From NCBI GenBank assembly GCA_016177905.1, contig JACOUK010000009.1, positions 1 through 12,683 on the forward strand: 12,683 nt of DNA, read 5' to 3'. Origin of the DNA: Candidatus Spechtiibacteriota bacterium. GTDB taxonomy: Bacteria; Patescibacteriota; Minisyncoccia; Spechtbacterales; HO2-43-30. Both the position numbers and the translations under genes were made by a program. The notes below the pieces were generated by a model, which was not told the origin of the DNA, searched no databases, and saw only the letters and a list, made by a program, of their open reading frames with translations. Positions 1 to 6,504 of the stretch are shown piece by piece (the stretch's first letter is position 1; the number at the start of each line of letters is the position of its first letter).

Positions 1-1
1 C

Positions 2-394
2 ACGGAGAGTTCAGAAAAAGCATGCGATGCTCAAGTCTTTACCGCGTGGTACAACAACGAACCTCTTGCCTCCGCGATAGTCGTGTTCTACGGCAACAGC
101 GCTTTCTACCATCACGGCGCGAGTTCAAGTATATATCCCAAAATTCCCGCTCCGTATCTTTTGCAGTGGCGGGCGATACTCGAAGCAAAAAAGCGCGGGA
201 AGAAATTATACAACTTTTGGGGAATTATTCGTGATACCGGCAAAAAGCATCCCTGGGCGGGAATTACGCTTTTTAAGAAGGGCTTTGGAGGATTTCAAAC
301 CGACTATCTGCACGCGCAGGATTTGCCTTTATCGTGGAAATACTGGCCTAGTTGGGTAATAGAAACACTTCGAAAAAAACGAAGAAATTTATGA
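2..394 (+). CDS. FemAB-family peptidoglycan bridge aminoacyltransferase, 3' part
   Basis: This is the C-terminal 130 residues of a protein whose start lies left of the window. The frame is open from base 2 and ends at TGA 392-394. The visible part matches the second GNAT-like domain of the FemA/FemB/FemX family: the YHHGASS segment, then PAPYLLQW, a Y-N-F-W-G-I motif, and the HPWAGITLFKKGFGG signature, followed by a basic tail. Family members use aminoacyl-tRNA to add residues to the stem peptide of lipid II, building the peptidoglycan cross-bridge at the inner face of the membrane. Which amino acid is added cannot be read from the sequence. Full-length family members are roughly 330-420 residues, so over half is missing here. 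The gene ends 3 bp from the convergent histidine kinase. Family assignment is firm; substrate is unknown. Confidence 0.85.
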   Translation, partial: TESSEKACDAQVFTAWYNNEPLASAIVVFYGNSAFYHHGASSSIYPKIPAPYLLQWRAILEAKKRGKKLYNFWGIIRDTGKKHPWAGITLFKKGFGGFQTDYLHAQDLPLSWKYWPSWVIETLRKKRRNL

Positions 395-397
395 CAT

Positions 398-2560
398 TTA
401 TGTTTGCGCGGGTACTTGGCGGTATATAGGCAAAGTTACGATAAATGTGCTTCCCTTTCCGGGCCCTTCGCTTTCTGCCCAAATACGGCCATGATGATCG
501 TCTACTATTTTTTTGGCGATATAAAGGCCAATGCCCGAACCCGACGCATTTACATGCGCCCCCCCTTTTCCGCGGACAAACCGTTCAAAGAGTTCCCCCC
601 GCTCTTCGCCAGAAATACCAATGCCGGTATCCTTTATGCTGACACGAATATAGCCGGGTCGCACATCTTGGACAATTTTTACTTCAATGTGTCCTTTCGG
701 GGTGTATTTAATGGCATTATCCAAAAGATTTAGAAATGTTTGCCGGAGTTTTTCTTCGTCGGCAGATACCACAAAACGCTCCGGGTTTGCAGGCATTTCC
801 CACAAGATGCGTAATTTTTGAATCTCTGCGGCTATAGTGAATTCTTTTACCACGTTTTCCAGCAAATCAGGCAATGAAATTTTTGCAAACGTATACTGGA
901 ATTTTCCGCTTTCTATGCGAGAAATGTCAAGCAAATCATTCACGATGCGCACGAGCCGCTCGTTGCTTGCATATACCTTGTTCAGCGCCACGCGTACATC
1001 CTTAGAAAGATCGCCATAACTTCCCTCCAAAAGCATGGAAATATAGCCCTTGGTTGCGGTAAGCGGTGTGCGTAATTGATGCGAGGCAATGGAAACAAAT
1101 TCGGATTTCATCTGGTCAAGCTGGCGGAGCCGAGAGTTTGCGGCGGTGAGCTCTTTTGTTCTCTCTTTCACCTGCTCTTCCAGCCCCTGGCTGTATTCAT
1201 ATAATTTCTGTCTGGATTTTTTCAAAGCGCTGCTCATCTGCCCGAAAGAGGACGCGAGCTCGCCGATTTCGTTTCTGCTTTGAACTTTTATCTTGTAATC
1301 CAAATTGCCTTTTCCTATCTCCCGCACACCCGCTGTCAATTTTTGTACCGGCTTAACCACTTGATTCGCAATAAAAATACCGACAATGAGAGCAACGAGG
1401 ATTATAAACAAGCTGGCCGGAAAGATCAGTTTCGCAATCGTGCTTCGAATGGAGTCTGATATATCTGAACGAAGCGTCCCCACCATTTTCAAAATAACGT
1501 CCTCGTCGGCAACAACACCCATGCTGAATCCGGTCTGTTTAAGCGGCGCATACGCCATGAATAAATGTTTTCCCTCTCCATTGGAAAAGACGCTAAATCC
1601 GGTTGTGCCGCTTTTCATATCTTTTAGGGCAGGAAGGAAATCTTTGGACGAAGCATAGTCGGAAAGATTTATCCGACCTTCTCCTAAAGCGCGCGACCTG
1701 CCCACGATGTCTTCATACGCTCTATCCGGGAAAGCAACCGTATTTCCTTCTCTGTCTATCAAAAAAGCATACGACCCCTCTACGGGGCTATACGCAGTAA
1801 TGCTTTCAATAATGCTTTTCAGCAAGACATCGGTGGCGGCAATCCCGGCAAACCCGTCTTTCGTATACACCGGCGCGGTCGCGGTAATCATAAGTCCGCG
1901 GCCGGCCACGTCATCGTATAGGGGAGACCAGACAACTTCTCTTTCCGGATTATTCTTGGGAGTTGCCGGTAGATAATAAATATCCGCTCTCGGATCATAG
2001 TCGGGAGGGCCAAGTTCTCCGAGTACGATATTCGGGAAATAACGAGTCACGCCCTTCGTGTCAATTGTATATATCGCGACCGAGTTCTTGCTGTTATCCA
2101 GAATACTGGGAACGACAAAATCAAGAGCGGCGGTAAGCTCTATATTTCTTTTTTCATTTTTGTCCAGAGTGACAAAAGACGGAATATGAAATGTGGATAC
2201 GTCCGATACGTCGTTTACATAACGGCCTTCTTTCCGGATAACACGGGTGTCAAAATCCCAATAGCCATTTCCTGAAAAAACCAATGGGTTCTTGTATACT
2301 TCTGCCGTATAAAACGCAATTTTCTTTGTCTCGTTTCTCACTTGCTCAAACAAAAGGTCCTGCTGCTGCGCGGCGGCACTTGCGACCTGAACGAGAAATT
2401 TCTCCGCCTGAATCCGCAGGACCGCGCTTGTCGCATCTGCCGCCTCATCGCCTGCAGTTTTTGTCGAAAAAACACCGATAACGGTCGTTAAGATTATAGT
2501 TGCAAACGTCAGTCCGAGCGTATAAATCAGGAGTTCATTTTTAAAGCTGTGAAAAGACAT
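398..2560 (-). CDS. Cache-HAMP sensor histidine kinase
   Basis: A 720-residue membrane sensor kinase. A first transmembrane helix lies at about residues 11-32. A large extracytoplasmic region, about 40-370, is of double-Cache type; the segment with SPLYDD, ITATAPVY and GIAATDVLL near 212-247 is typical of small-ligand sensors. A second helix is at about 376-398, a HAMP linker at about 397-449, and a coiled coil with the EQVKERTKELTAAN pattern follows to about 485. The HisKA domain has the H-box SHQLRTPL with phospho-acceptor His494. The ATPase domain has N-box NLLDNAIKYT (611-620), G1 DTGIGIS (644-650), F-box LFERF (657-661) and G2 GSGIGLYIAKK (674-684), so catalysis appears intact. There is no receiver domain and no response regulator gene in the window. 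The ATG lies 6 nt after an extended -10, suggesting a leaderless mRNA. The ligand is unknown. Confidence 0.93.
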   Translation of the reverse strand: MSFHSFKNELLIYTLGLTFATIILTTVIGVFSTKTAGDEAADATSAVLRIQAEKFLVQVASAAAQQQDLLFEQVRNETKKIAFYTAEVYKNPLVFSGNGYWDFDTRVIRKEGRYVNDVSDVSTFHIPSFVTLDKNEKRNIELTAALDFVVPSILDNSKNSVAIYTIDTKGVTRYFPNIVLGELGPPDYDPRADIYYLPATPKNNPEREVVWSPLYDDVAGRGLMITATAPVYTKDGFAGIAATDVLLKSIIESITAYSPVEGSYAFLIDREGNTVAFPDRAYEDIVGRSRALGEGRINLSDYASSKDFLPALKDMKSGTTGFSVFSNGEGKHLFMAYAPLKQTGFSMGVVADEDVILKMVGTLRSDISDSIRSTIAKLIFPASLFIILVALIVGIFIANQVVKPVQKLTAGVREIGKGNLDYKIKVQSRNEIGELASSFGQMSSALKKSRQKLYEYSQGLEEQVKERTKELTAANSRLRQLDQMKSEFVSIASHQLRTPLTATKGYISMLLEGSYGDLSKDVRVALNKVYASNERLVRIVNDLLDISRIESGKFQYTFAKISLPDLLENVVKEFTIAAEIQKLRILWEMPANPERFVVSADEEKLRQTFLNLLDNAIKYTPKGHIEVKIVQDVRPGYIRVSIKDTGIGISGEERGELFERFVRGKGGAHVNASGSGIGLYIAKKIVDDHHGRIWAESEGPGKGSTFIVTLPIYRQVPAQT

Positions 2561-2566
2561 ATATAT

Positions 2567-2595
2567 ATTATACCAGTTTACTTATTGCTGAACAA
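2567..2595 (-). promoter_or_regulatory. Promoter of histidine kinase gene, leaderless
   Basis: On the minus strand an extended -10, TGG followed by TATAAT (2572-2567), lies six bases before the kinase ATG at 2560. A weak -35, TTGTTC (2595-2590), sits 17 bp upstream. The expected start point, about 7 nt after the -10, falls on or next to the A of ATG, so the transcript would have essentially no leader. It shares 19 bp with the promoter of the opposite gene. This is read from consensus only; no start site is mapped. Confidence 0.7.
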
Positions 2596-2605
2596 ATGAT
2601 ATAAT
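2577..2605 (+). promoter_or_regulatory. Promoter of ligase/ALDH operon, near-leaderless
   Basis: On the plus strand an extended -10, TGA followed by TATAAT (2600-2605), is preceded at 17 bp by TTTACT (2577-2582), which matches four of six -35 consensus bases. The predicted start near 2612 leaves about 5 nt before the ATG at 2617, and no Shine-Dalgarno motif is present. Its -35 region lies inside the spacer of the divergent kinase promoter, so two polymerases could not occupy both sites together. Confidence 0.7.
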
Positions 2606-2616
2606 TACCAGCAAGT

Positions 2617-3924
2617 ATGAATGCTCGCAAAAAAGAGTCCTTTTTTTGGGACAAGCAAAGAGAAACCGTTTCCATTGCGGAGCTCAAATCTCTCCAACTC
2701 GCAAAATTACGGGAATCTGTTGGGTTCGCCGCAGAGCACTCCGGTCTGTATAAAAAAAGGAAAAAACTCTCGGGGCATGACGCGGACTTTCATTCTCTGG
2801 ATGAATTTTCAAAAAAGATTCCTTTCACCACAAAAGAAGACCTCCTTACGAGTGAACTCTATGAAAACCTTTGCGTTCCCAAAAAAGAGTTGGTAGAGGT
2901 GCATTCTTCTTCAGGAACAAGTGCGAAGCCCGTATACTCCTTTCTGACGAAACAAGACATCCAAACGGGCAGTGAATATCTCGCAAGGACATGGCATATG
3001 CAGGGTATCAGAAAAGAATCCACATTTGCGATGCTGGCTTCTTATGGATTGTTCTCTGCGGGATTGCTCAATCATTATGCGATCCAGCAAATTGGCGCGT
3101 TCGTTATTCCAATCGGAGGATCTTCCGCGCTAAAAACCCTCGGCATATTGGGCGAATTTTCAGTTGATTCTTGCGCCGCCGTCGCAAGCTATTATCCGTA
3201 CGTGATCGCGCTGGCGAAGCAGAACAACATCCGCCCGAACGATCTCGGCCTGCGGCATATCATCGCGGGCGGAGAGCCTTTTTCGGAAAATCAGCGAAGG
3301 TATGTGGAAAAAGAATTTAACGCGGTCATGTACGACCAATACGGGCTTTGTGAAATAAACACCGGCATTGCCGGAGAGTGCGCGGAAAAAAACGGACTTC
3401 ACATCCTTGCGGACTATGTCTATCCGGAGATCGTAGATATGACAAACGGAAAAGCATTGCCAGAGGATCAAGAAGGCGAACTTGTCCTCACCACATTTCA
3501 CAAGGAAGCTTCACCACTTGTGCGATACCGAACGGGGGATATAACTTGCATCTCCTATAAACCATGCCCTTGCGGACGAACTATGCCGAGAATATCGCGC
3601 ATCAAGCGCAGGGTAACAGATACACTGTTTTATAAGGGTATAAAAATCGAGAAACCGTACGTTGCCAAATGCATGGAAGGCTTGCGAGACTATCTCAATC
3701 CGTATATCTGGCAGATGGAACTCAACTCTGATGCCGGACGAGACGAGGCCGTGCTGAAAATCGTTTTGGAGCAAAAGAAAGGGGACAACGCGCTTGACCA
3801 TATAACGACATCTTTCCAAAAAAATTTTGACTTCAAGATAAAAATACGAACATTTACTGCGGATGAACTTGCCCGTCTTGGAAATTCGAAACTAAAAAGT
3901 TTTCTCGACAATAGAAATAAATAA
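2617..3924 (+). CDS. PaaK/LuxE-like acyl-adenylate-forming ligase
   Basis: A 435-residue enzyme of the phenylacetate-CoA ligase / coenzyme F390 synthetase branch of the ANL (adenylate-forming) superfamily. The phosphate-binding motif SSSGTSAKP is at 97-105, YGLFSAG at 143-149, GGEPFSE at 218-224, the adenine-site motif YGLCE at 242-246, YRTGD at 304-308, a CPCGR motif at 317-321, and a C-terminal GNSKLKS loop (422-428) that could supply the adenylation lysine. Such enzymes activate a carboxylate as acyl-AMP and pass it to CoA or, in LuxE, to an enzyme cysteine. The acceptor cannot be told here. Length matches PaaK proteins of about 430 residues. The next gene, 20 bp downstream, is an aldehyde-dehydrogenase-fold protein, so the pair resembles the LuxE/LuxC reductase arrangement. 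Family is firm; substrate and acceptor are unknown. Confidence 0.88.
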   Translation: MNARKKESFFWDKQRETVSIAELKSLQLAKLRESVGFAAEHSGLYKKRKKLSGHDADFHSLDEFSKKIPFTTKEDLLTSELYENLCVPKKELVEVHSSSGTSAKPVYSFLTKQDIQTGSEYLARTWHMQGIRKESTFAMLASYGLFSAGLLNHYAIQQIGAFVIPIGGSSALKTLGILGEFSVDSCAAVASYYPYVIALAKQNNIRPNDLGLRHIIAGGEPFSENQRRYVEKEFNAVMYDQYGLCEINTGIAGECAEKNGLHILADYVYPEIVDMTNGKALPEDQEGELVLTTFHKEASPLVRYRTGDITCISYKPCPCGRTMPRISRIKRRVTDTLFYKGIKIEKPYVAKCMEGLRDYLNPYIWQMELNSDAGRDEAVLKIVLEQKKGDNALDHITTSFQKNFDFKIKIRTFTADELARLGNSKLKSFLDNRNK

Positions 3925-3944
3925 TACATATTAAAAACCTCCAA

Positions 3945-5297
3945 ATGACTCCAACGGTTCTCACAACTTTATTGGCGGGGCGCGCGATGCTCGGTGCCGT
4001 GCGAAAAAAAATTGTCTATCCGTATTCCGGCCCATCGTCCCGTTTTGTGGAATATGCCCGCAATGTTTCCATCAACCCGTTTAACCGCGTAAACGATCTG
4101 GCGGCATTTAGGTCTGAATTGCTCGCCGCGGCTTCCGTGCTCCGCGCGCGTCTTGACGCGGAGAAAAACACGCTCCTTAGAACCGTGGCTCACGAAACGG
4201 GGAGTCCCATTTTTTATCACCTTGAGGATCTGAAAGCTTCTCACATGTTTCTGGATAAGCTCTCTTCTTTGAGAAAACTTCTCCCCAAAAAATATATTTC
4301 CGAACCCAAAGGAAACGTACTCTTGATTCTTTCGGCAAATGAGCCGGTGATTGTCACAACCATACTTGTCTTTTCTGCGCTCTTTGTCGGCAATACGGTG
4401 TTTGTGAAACCTTCCGCAAAAACTCCCTCATACGGCTATTTCCTTATCAAGGAGTTGGCAAAAATTCCGTCCTTGAAACAAAGGGTGCATTACCTGCTCA
4501 CCGACAAAAAAGAAACGGGACGCCTTATCAGGTCAAAATCTTTTGATTTTGTGATCTCTTTCGGATCCAGAGCGACAAGCAAAAAGTTGGGAGTCATGTG
4601 CGCTGATTCCGAAGTTGAATTTCTGCAGGAAAGCGAAGGTAACGATTGGGCTTACGTTGATAAAGAGTGCGAGCCTCTCGAAAAAGTAGGTAAAATCATC
4701 GTTGAATCTTTCGTCCGACACAATGGACAAATGTGCAATGCGGTGCGAGGCGTTATGGCGCATTCATCAATGTACGACGAGTTTGTGGAACATCTGGAAA
4801 ATCGAATTTCTTCTTTGTCTATCGCCTCACCATACCTTCCGGACTCGCGTATTGGAGCGCTGATCGTGGGAACGTCAGCCAGAGCAAACGCGCTTGCCAG
4901 CGAGGCCGCCACCAAAGCCGGAAACGTATGGAATTTTTCTGTAAAGAACAATGTGGTCGCTCCCGCGCTAATCTTAAATCCGGATGAAAGCTCTTCCATA
5001 ATATCGGAGAGCATCTTCGCTCCAATACTGTGGGTAAAAAAAGTAGAAAACCATTTGGAAGCGCTGTCTTTTTATCATAAAAAAAACAAGCACGGTCTTA
5101 GCTTTTCCGTGTTCTCTCGCGATGAAGAGGTAATAAACGAGCTTACAACGGGTATTCAAACAGGAAGGATAAATATAAACAAACACCCCCTTAAACCCGG
5201 ACTTTTGGACCCATTGGGCGGAGTGCGGTTAAGCGGCTACGGAGGCCCACGCTATTGGGTTGAAAAACTTTCAAATAGAAAATACGTCAACCGATAA
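3945..5297 (+). CDS. Aldehyde dehydrogenase superfamily protein (possible acyl reductase)
   Basis: A 450-residue NAD(P)-dependent ALDH-fold protein. Motifs in order: ILSANEP with oxyanion-hole-type Asn132, FVKPSAKTP with cofactor lysine Lys155, SFGSRA (205-210) at the dinucleotide turn, FLQESEGND with candidate general base Glu229, HNGQMCNA with nucleophile Cys264, SESIFAP with Glu355, and the C-terminal GGVRLSGYGG. All key catalytic positions are therefore present. The N-terminal region is divergent and about 40 residues shorter than classical 490-residue ALDHs, closer in size to acyl-CoA reductase types such as LuxC. The operon partner immediately upstream activates carboxylates, so the reaction may run as acyl-thioester reduction to an aldehyde rather than aldehyde oxidation; this is inference. 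There is no Shine-Dalgarno motif before the ATG. The gene ends 27 bp from the convergent recombinase. Confidence 0.87.
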   Translation: MTPTVLTTLLAGRAMLGAVRKKIVYPYSGPSSRFVEYARNVSINPFNRVNDLAAFRSELLAAASVLRARLDAEKNTLLRTVAHETGSPIFYHLEDLKASHMFLDKLSSLRKLLPKKYISEPKGNVLLILSANEPVIVTTILVFSALFVGNTVFVKPSAKTPSYGYFLIKELAKIPSLKQRVHYLLTDKKETGRLIRSKSFDFVISFGSRATSKKLGVMCADSEVEFLQESEGNDWAYVDKECEPLEKVGKIIVESFVRHNGQMCNAVRGVMAHSSMYDEFVEHLENRISSLSIASPYLPDSRIGALIVGTSARANALASEAATKAGNVWNFSVKNNVVAPALILNPDESSSIISESIFAPILWVKKVENHLEALSFYHKKNKHGLSFSVFSRDEEVINELTTGIQTGRININKHPLKPGLLDPLGGVRLSGYGGPRYWVEKLSNRKYVNR

Positions 5298-5324
5298 CAA
5301 AAAGTGTATATTTCTTTGCGGTGT

Positions 5325-6287
5325 CTATAGTTTATTTCCGCTGTGAAATTTTTTATGGATTTCGCGAAGGTGCTTATTTGTGACATGCGTATATATTTGG
5401 GTTGTAAGAATGCTTGAGTGGCCCAAAAACTCTTGGATTGAGCGGAGATCAACGCCTTGCTGCAACAAATCCGTCGCATAGGTGTGACGTAACGTATGAG
5501 GCGTCACAAAAAGCGGCAAGCCTGCTTTAAGCGCGTAATATTTAATGATGCGCTCGATAGACCTCGACGTAAGACGGGATGAGCCATTATTCGTTTGAGC
5601 GGGGGAGCGAGGCAAGCGAATGAAAAGCGCCGGCTCTTGCTCGTACGCGCGAATCTCAAGATATTTTTTCAGCGAATCGAGACATCGCTGTGAAAAATAT
5701 ACCGTTCGCGCCTTTGACCCCTTTCCCACAATAGTAAGCTCAAAATCCTTTTTGTTGCGCAATAAAGAAGGATCGAATTGTGTTACATTAAGCGACACTA
5801 GTTCCGCAACTCGCAGGCCGGTGCTGAAAAAGGTCTCCAGAATCGCTCGGTCGCGGACCCCTTTTTTTGTTTGGGTATCAGGAGCGTAAAGAAGCTGTCG
5901 TAACTGCGGAAGTGTGAGGAATTTGATAACTCGGTCTCTCGTTCTTTGCCTTGGCAATTTTACCTTTTCGGGAGGTAGGGAAGGTATATTCTTCTCTACA
6001 AAGTAGGAAAGGAGCGCGCGGAGGGCGATAAGATAGTATCCTTGGCTGTGCGTATGCAGAACCTTTTTCGTAAAGGGACTTATATATCGTGAGAGAAACA
6101 CCCTGTAGCGCCATATATGCCCCGGGGTGAGATCTTTTGGGGTAAGGTCGCTTAAATGTTCGCGAGTAAGCCATCCTGAAAAGCGCGCAAGGAAATTCGC
6201 GTAGTTCTCTACGCTTGTATTTGAAAGTCCTTTCTCCAGTTCGCAATACTCAAGAAAGTCGGGGATATACCTTTTGATAGAGTTCAT
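5325..6287 (-). CDS. Tyrosine recombinase, XerC/XerD-like
   Basis: A 320-residue site-specific recombinase. The N-terminal SAM-like core-binding domain (about 5-100) holds the family pattern LSNTSVENY and is followed by the catalytic domain. The catalytic set is complete: Arg159 (STGLRVAEL), Lys189 (VGKGSKAR), His264 and Arg267 (PHTLRHTYAT), His290 (LGHSS) and nucleophile Tyr299 (IYTHV). Xer enzymes resolve chromosome dimers at a dif site; a few instead serve mobile elements. Length and motifs fit a housekeeping Xer, and no cargo or phage genes adjoin. I place the start at ATG 6287, preceded at 6 nt by a weak AAGAG; a TTG at 6290 could add one residue, and an in-frame stop lies at 6299-6297. 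A dif-like palindrome spans the start region. Which of XerC, XerD or a single Xer it represents is not resolved. Confidence 0.92.
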   Translation of the reverse strand: MNSIKRYIPDFLEYCELEKGLSNTSVENYANFLARFSGWLTREHLSDLTPKDLTPGHIWRYRVFLSRYISPFTKKVLHTHSQGYYLIALRALLSYFVEKNIPSLPPEKVKLPRQRTRDRVIKFLTLPQLRQLLYAPDTQTKKGVRDRAILETFFSTGLRVAELVSLNVTQFDPSLLRNKKDFELTIVGKGSKARTVYFSQRCLDSLKKYLEIRAYEQEPALFIRLPRSPAQTNNGSSRLTSRSIERIIKYYALKAGLPLFVTPHTLRHTYATDLLQQGVDLRSIQEFLGHSSILTTQIYTHVTNKHLREIHKKFHSGNKL

Positions 6288-6288
6288 C

Positions 6289-6318
6289 AATGTCTCTTAA
6301 TGGTACTTAAACGACATT
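6289..6318. repeat. 30-bp dif-like palindrome at xer start
   Basis: An imperfect palindrome with 12-bp arms, AATGTCTCTTAA and TTAAACGACATT, around a 6-bp centre. Within each arm pair 10 of 12 positions are complementary: the outer six and the inner four match, with two mismatches between. Arm and spacer sizes resemble Xer recombination sites (about 11-6-11), and some single-Xer bacteria carry dif beside xer. It ends two bases before the ATG of the recombinase, so it could equally be an autoregulatory operator. Geometry is seen; function is inference. Confidence 0.5.
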
Positions 6319-6357
6319 AAAGTTGGAAAAAATAAAGGTTGCTTGCCATGCTGGCTC

Positions 6358-6504
6358 CTATAGGCCGTTTATCACATCTTTCGCGGCGTCTTTTGCCGCA
6401 TCCTTCACTTTCTGCTCTGCCTGATCCTGCAACTTTTTTTGAATGTCGTTTAGTTCTTTCGGTTTCTCTCCTGTTTTTGCAAATGAAAATACGATGTAGA
6501 AATG
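6358..6504 (-). other. Open frame continuing 48 codons beyond M23 stop
   Basis: Immediately after the TAG of the M23 gene the same frame stays open for 48 codons to a second TAG (6360-6358). The putative peptide begins with a hydrophobic FYIVFSFA stretch, then KTGEKPKELND, and ends in an alternating lysine/alanine/aspartate helix (VKDAAKDAAKD) closing with VINGL. The composition looks protein-like rather than random. No ATG or GTG is available in frame, and the only TTG lies halfway through. It could be a C-terminal extension cut by a nonsense change or read through, the remnant of a small secreted protein, or a chance open frame. The sequence beyond it, 6319-6357, shows nothing clear apart from a 4-bp GCCA/TGGC hairpin followed by a broken T-rich run on the minus strand. 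Confidence 0.35.

Noticed and set aside
3937..3944. CCTCC sequences just before the ATGs of the ALDH gene and the M23 gene (minus strand near 7738-7742)
   Set aside because: These match the anti-Shine-Dalgarno rather than the Shine-Dalgarno sequence. Two cases are too few to suggest a signal, so chance is assumed.
6325..6357. Possible terminator after the M23 frame on the minus strand
   Set aside because: Only a 4-bp GCCA/TGGC stem is found, separated from an interrupted T-rich run by about ten bases. This is too weak to annotate.
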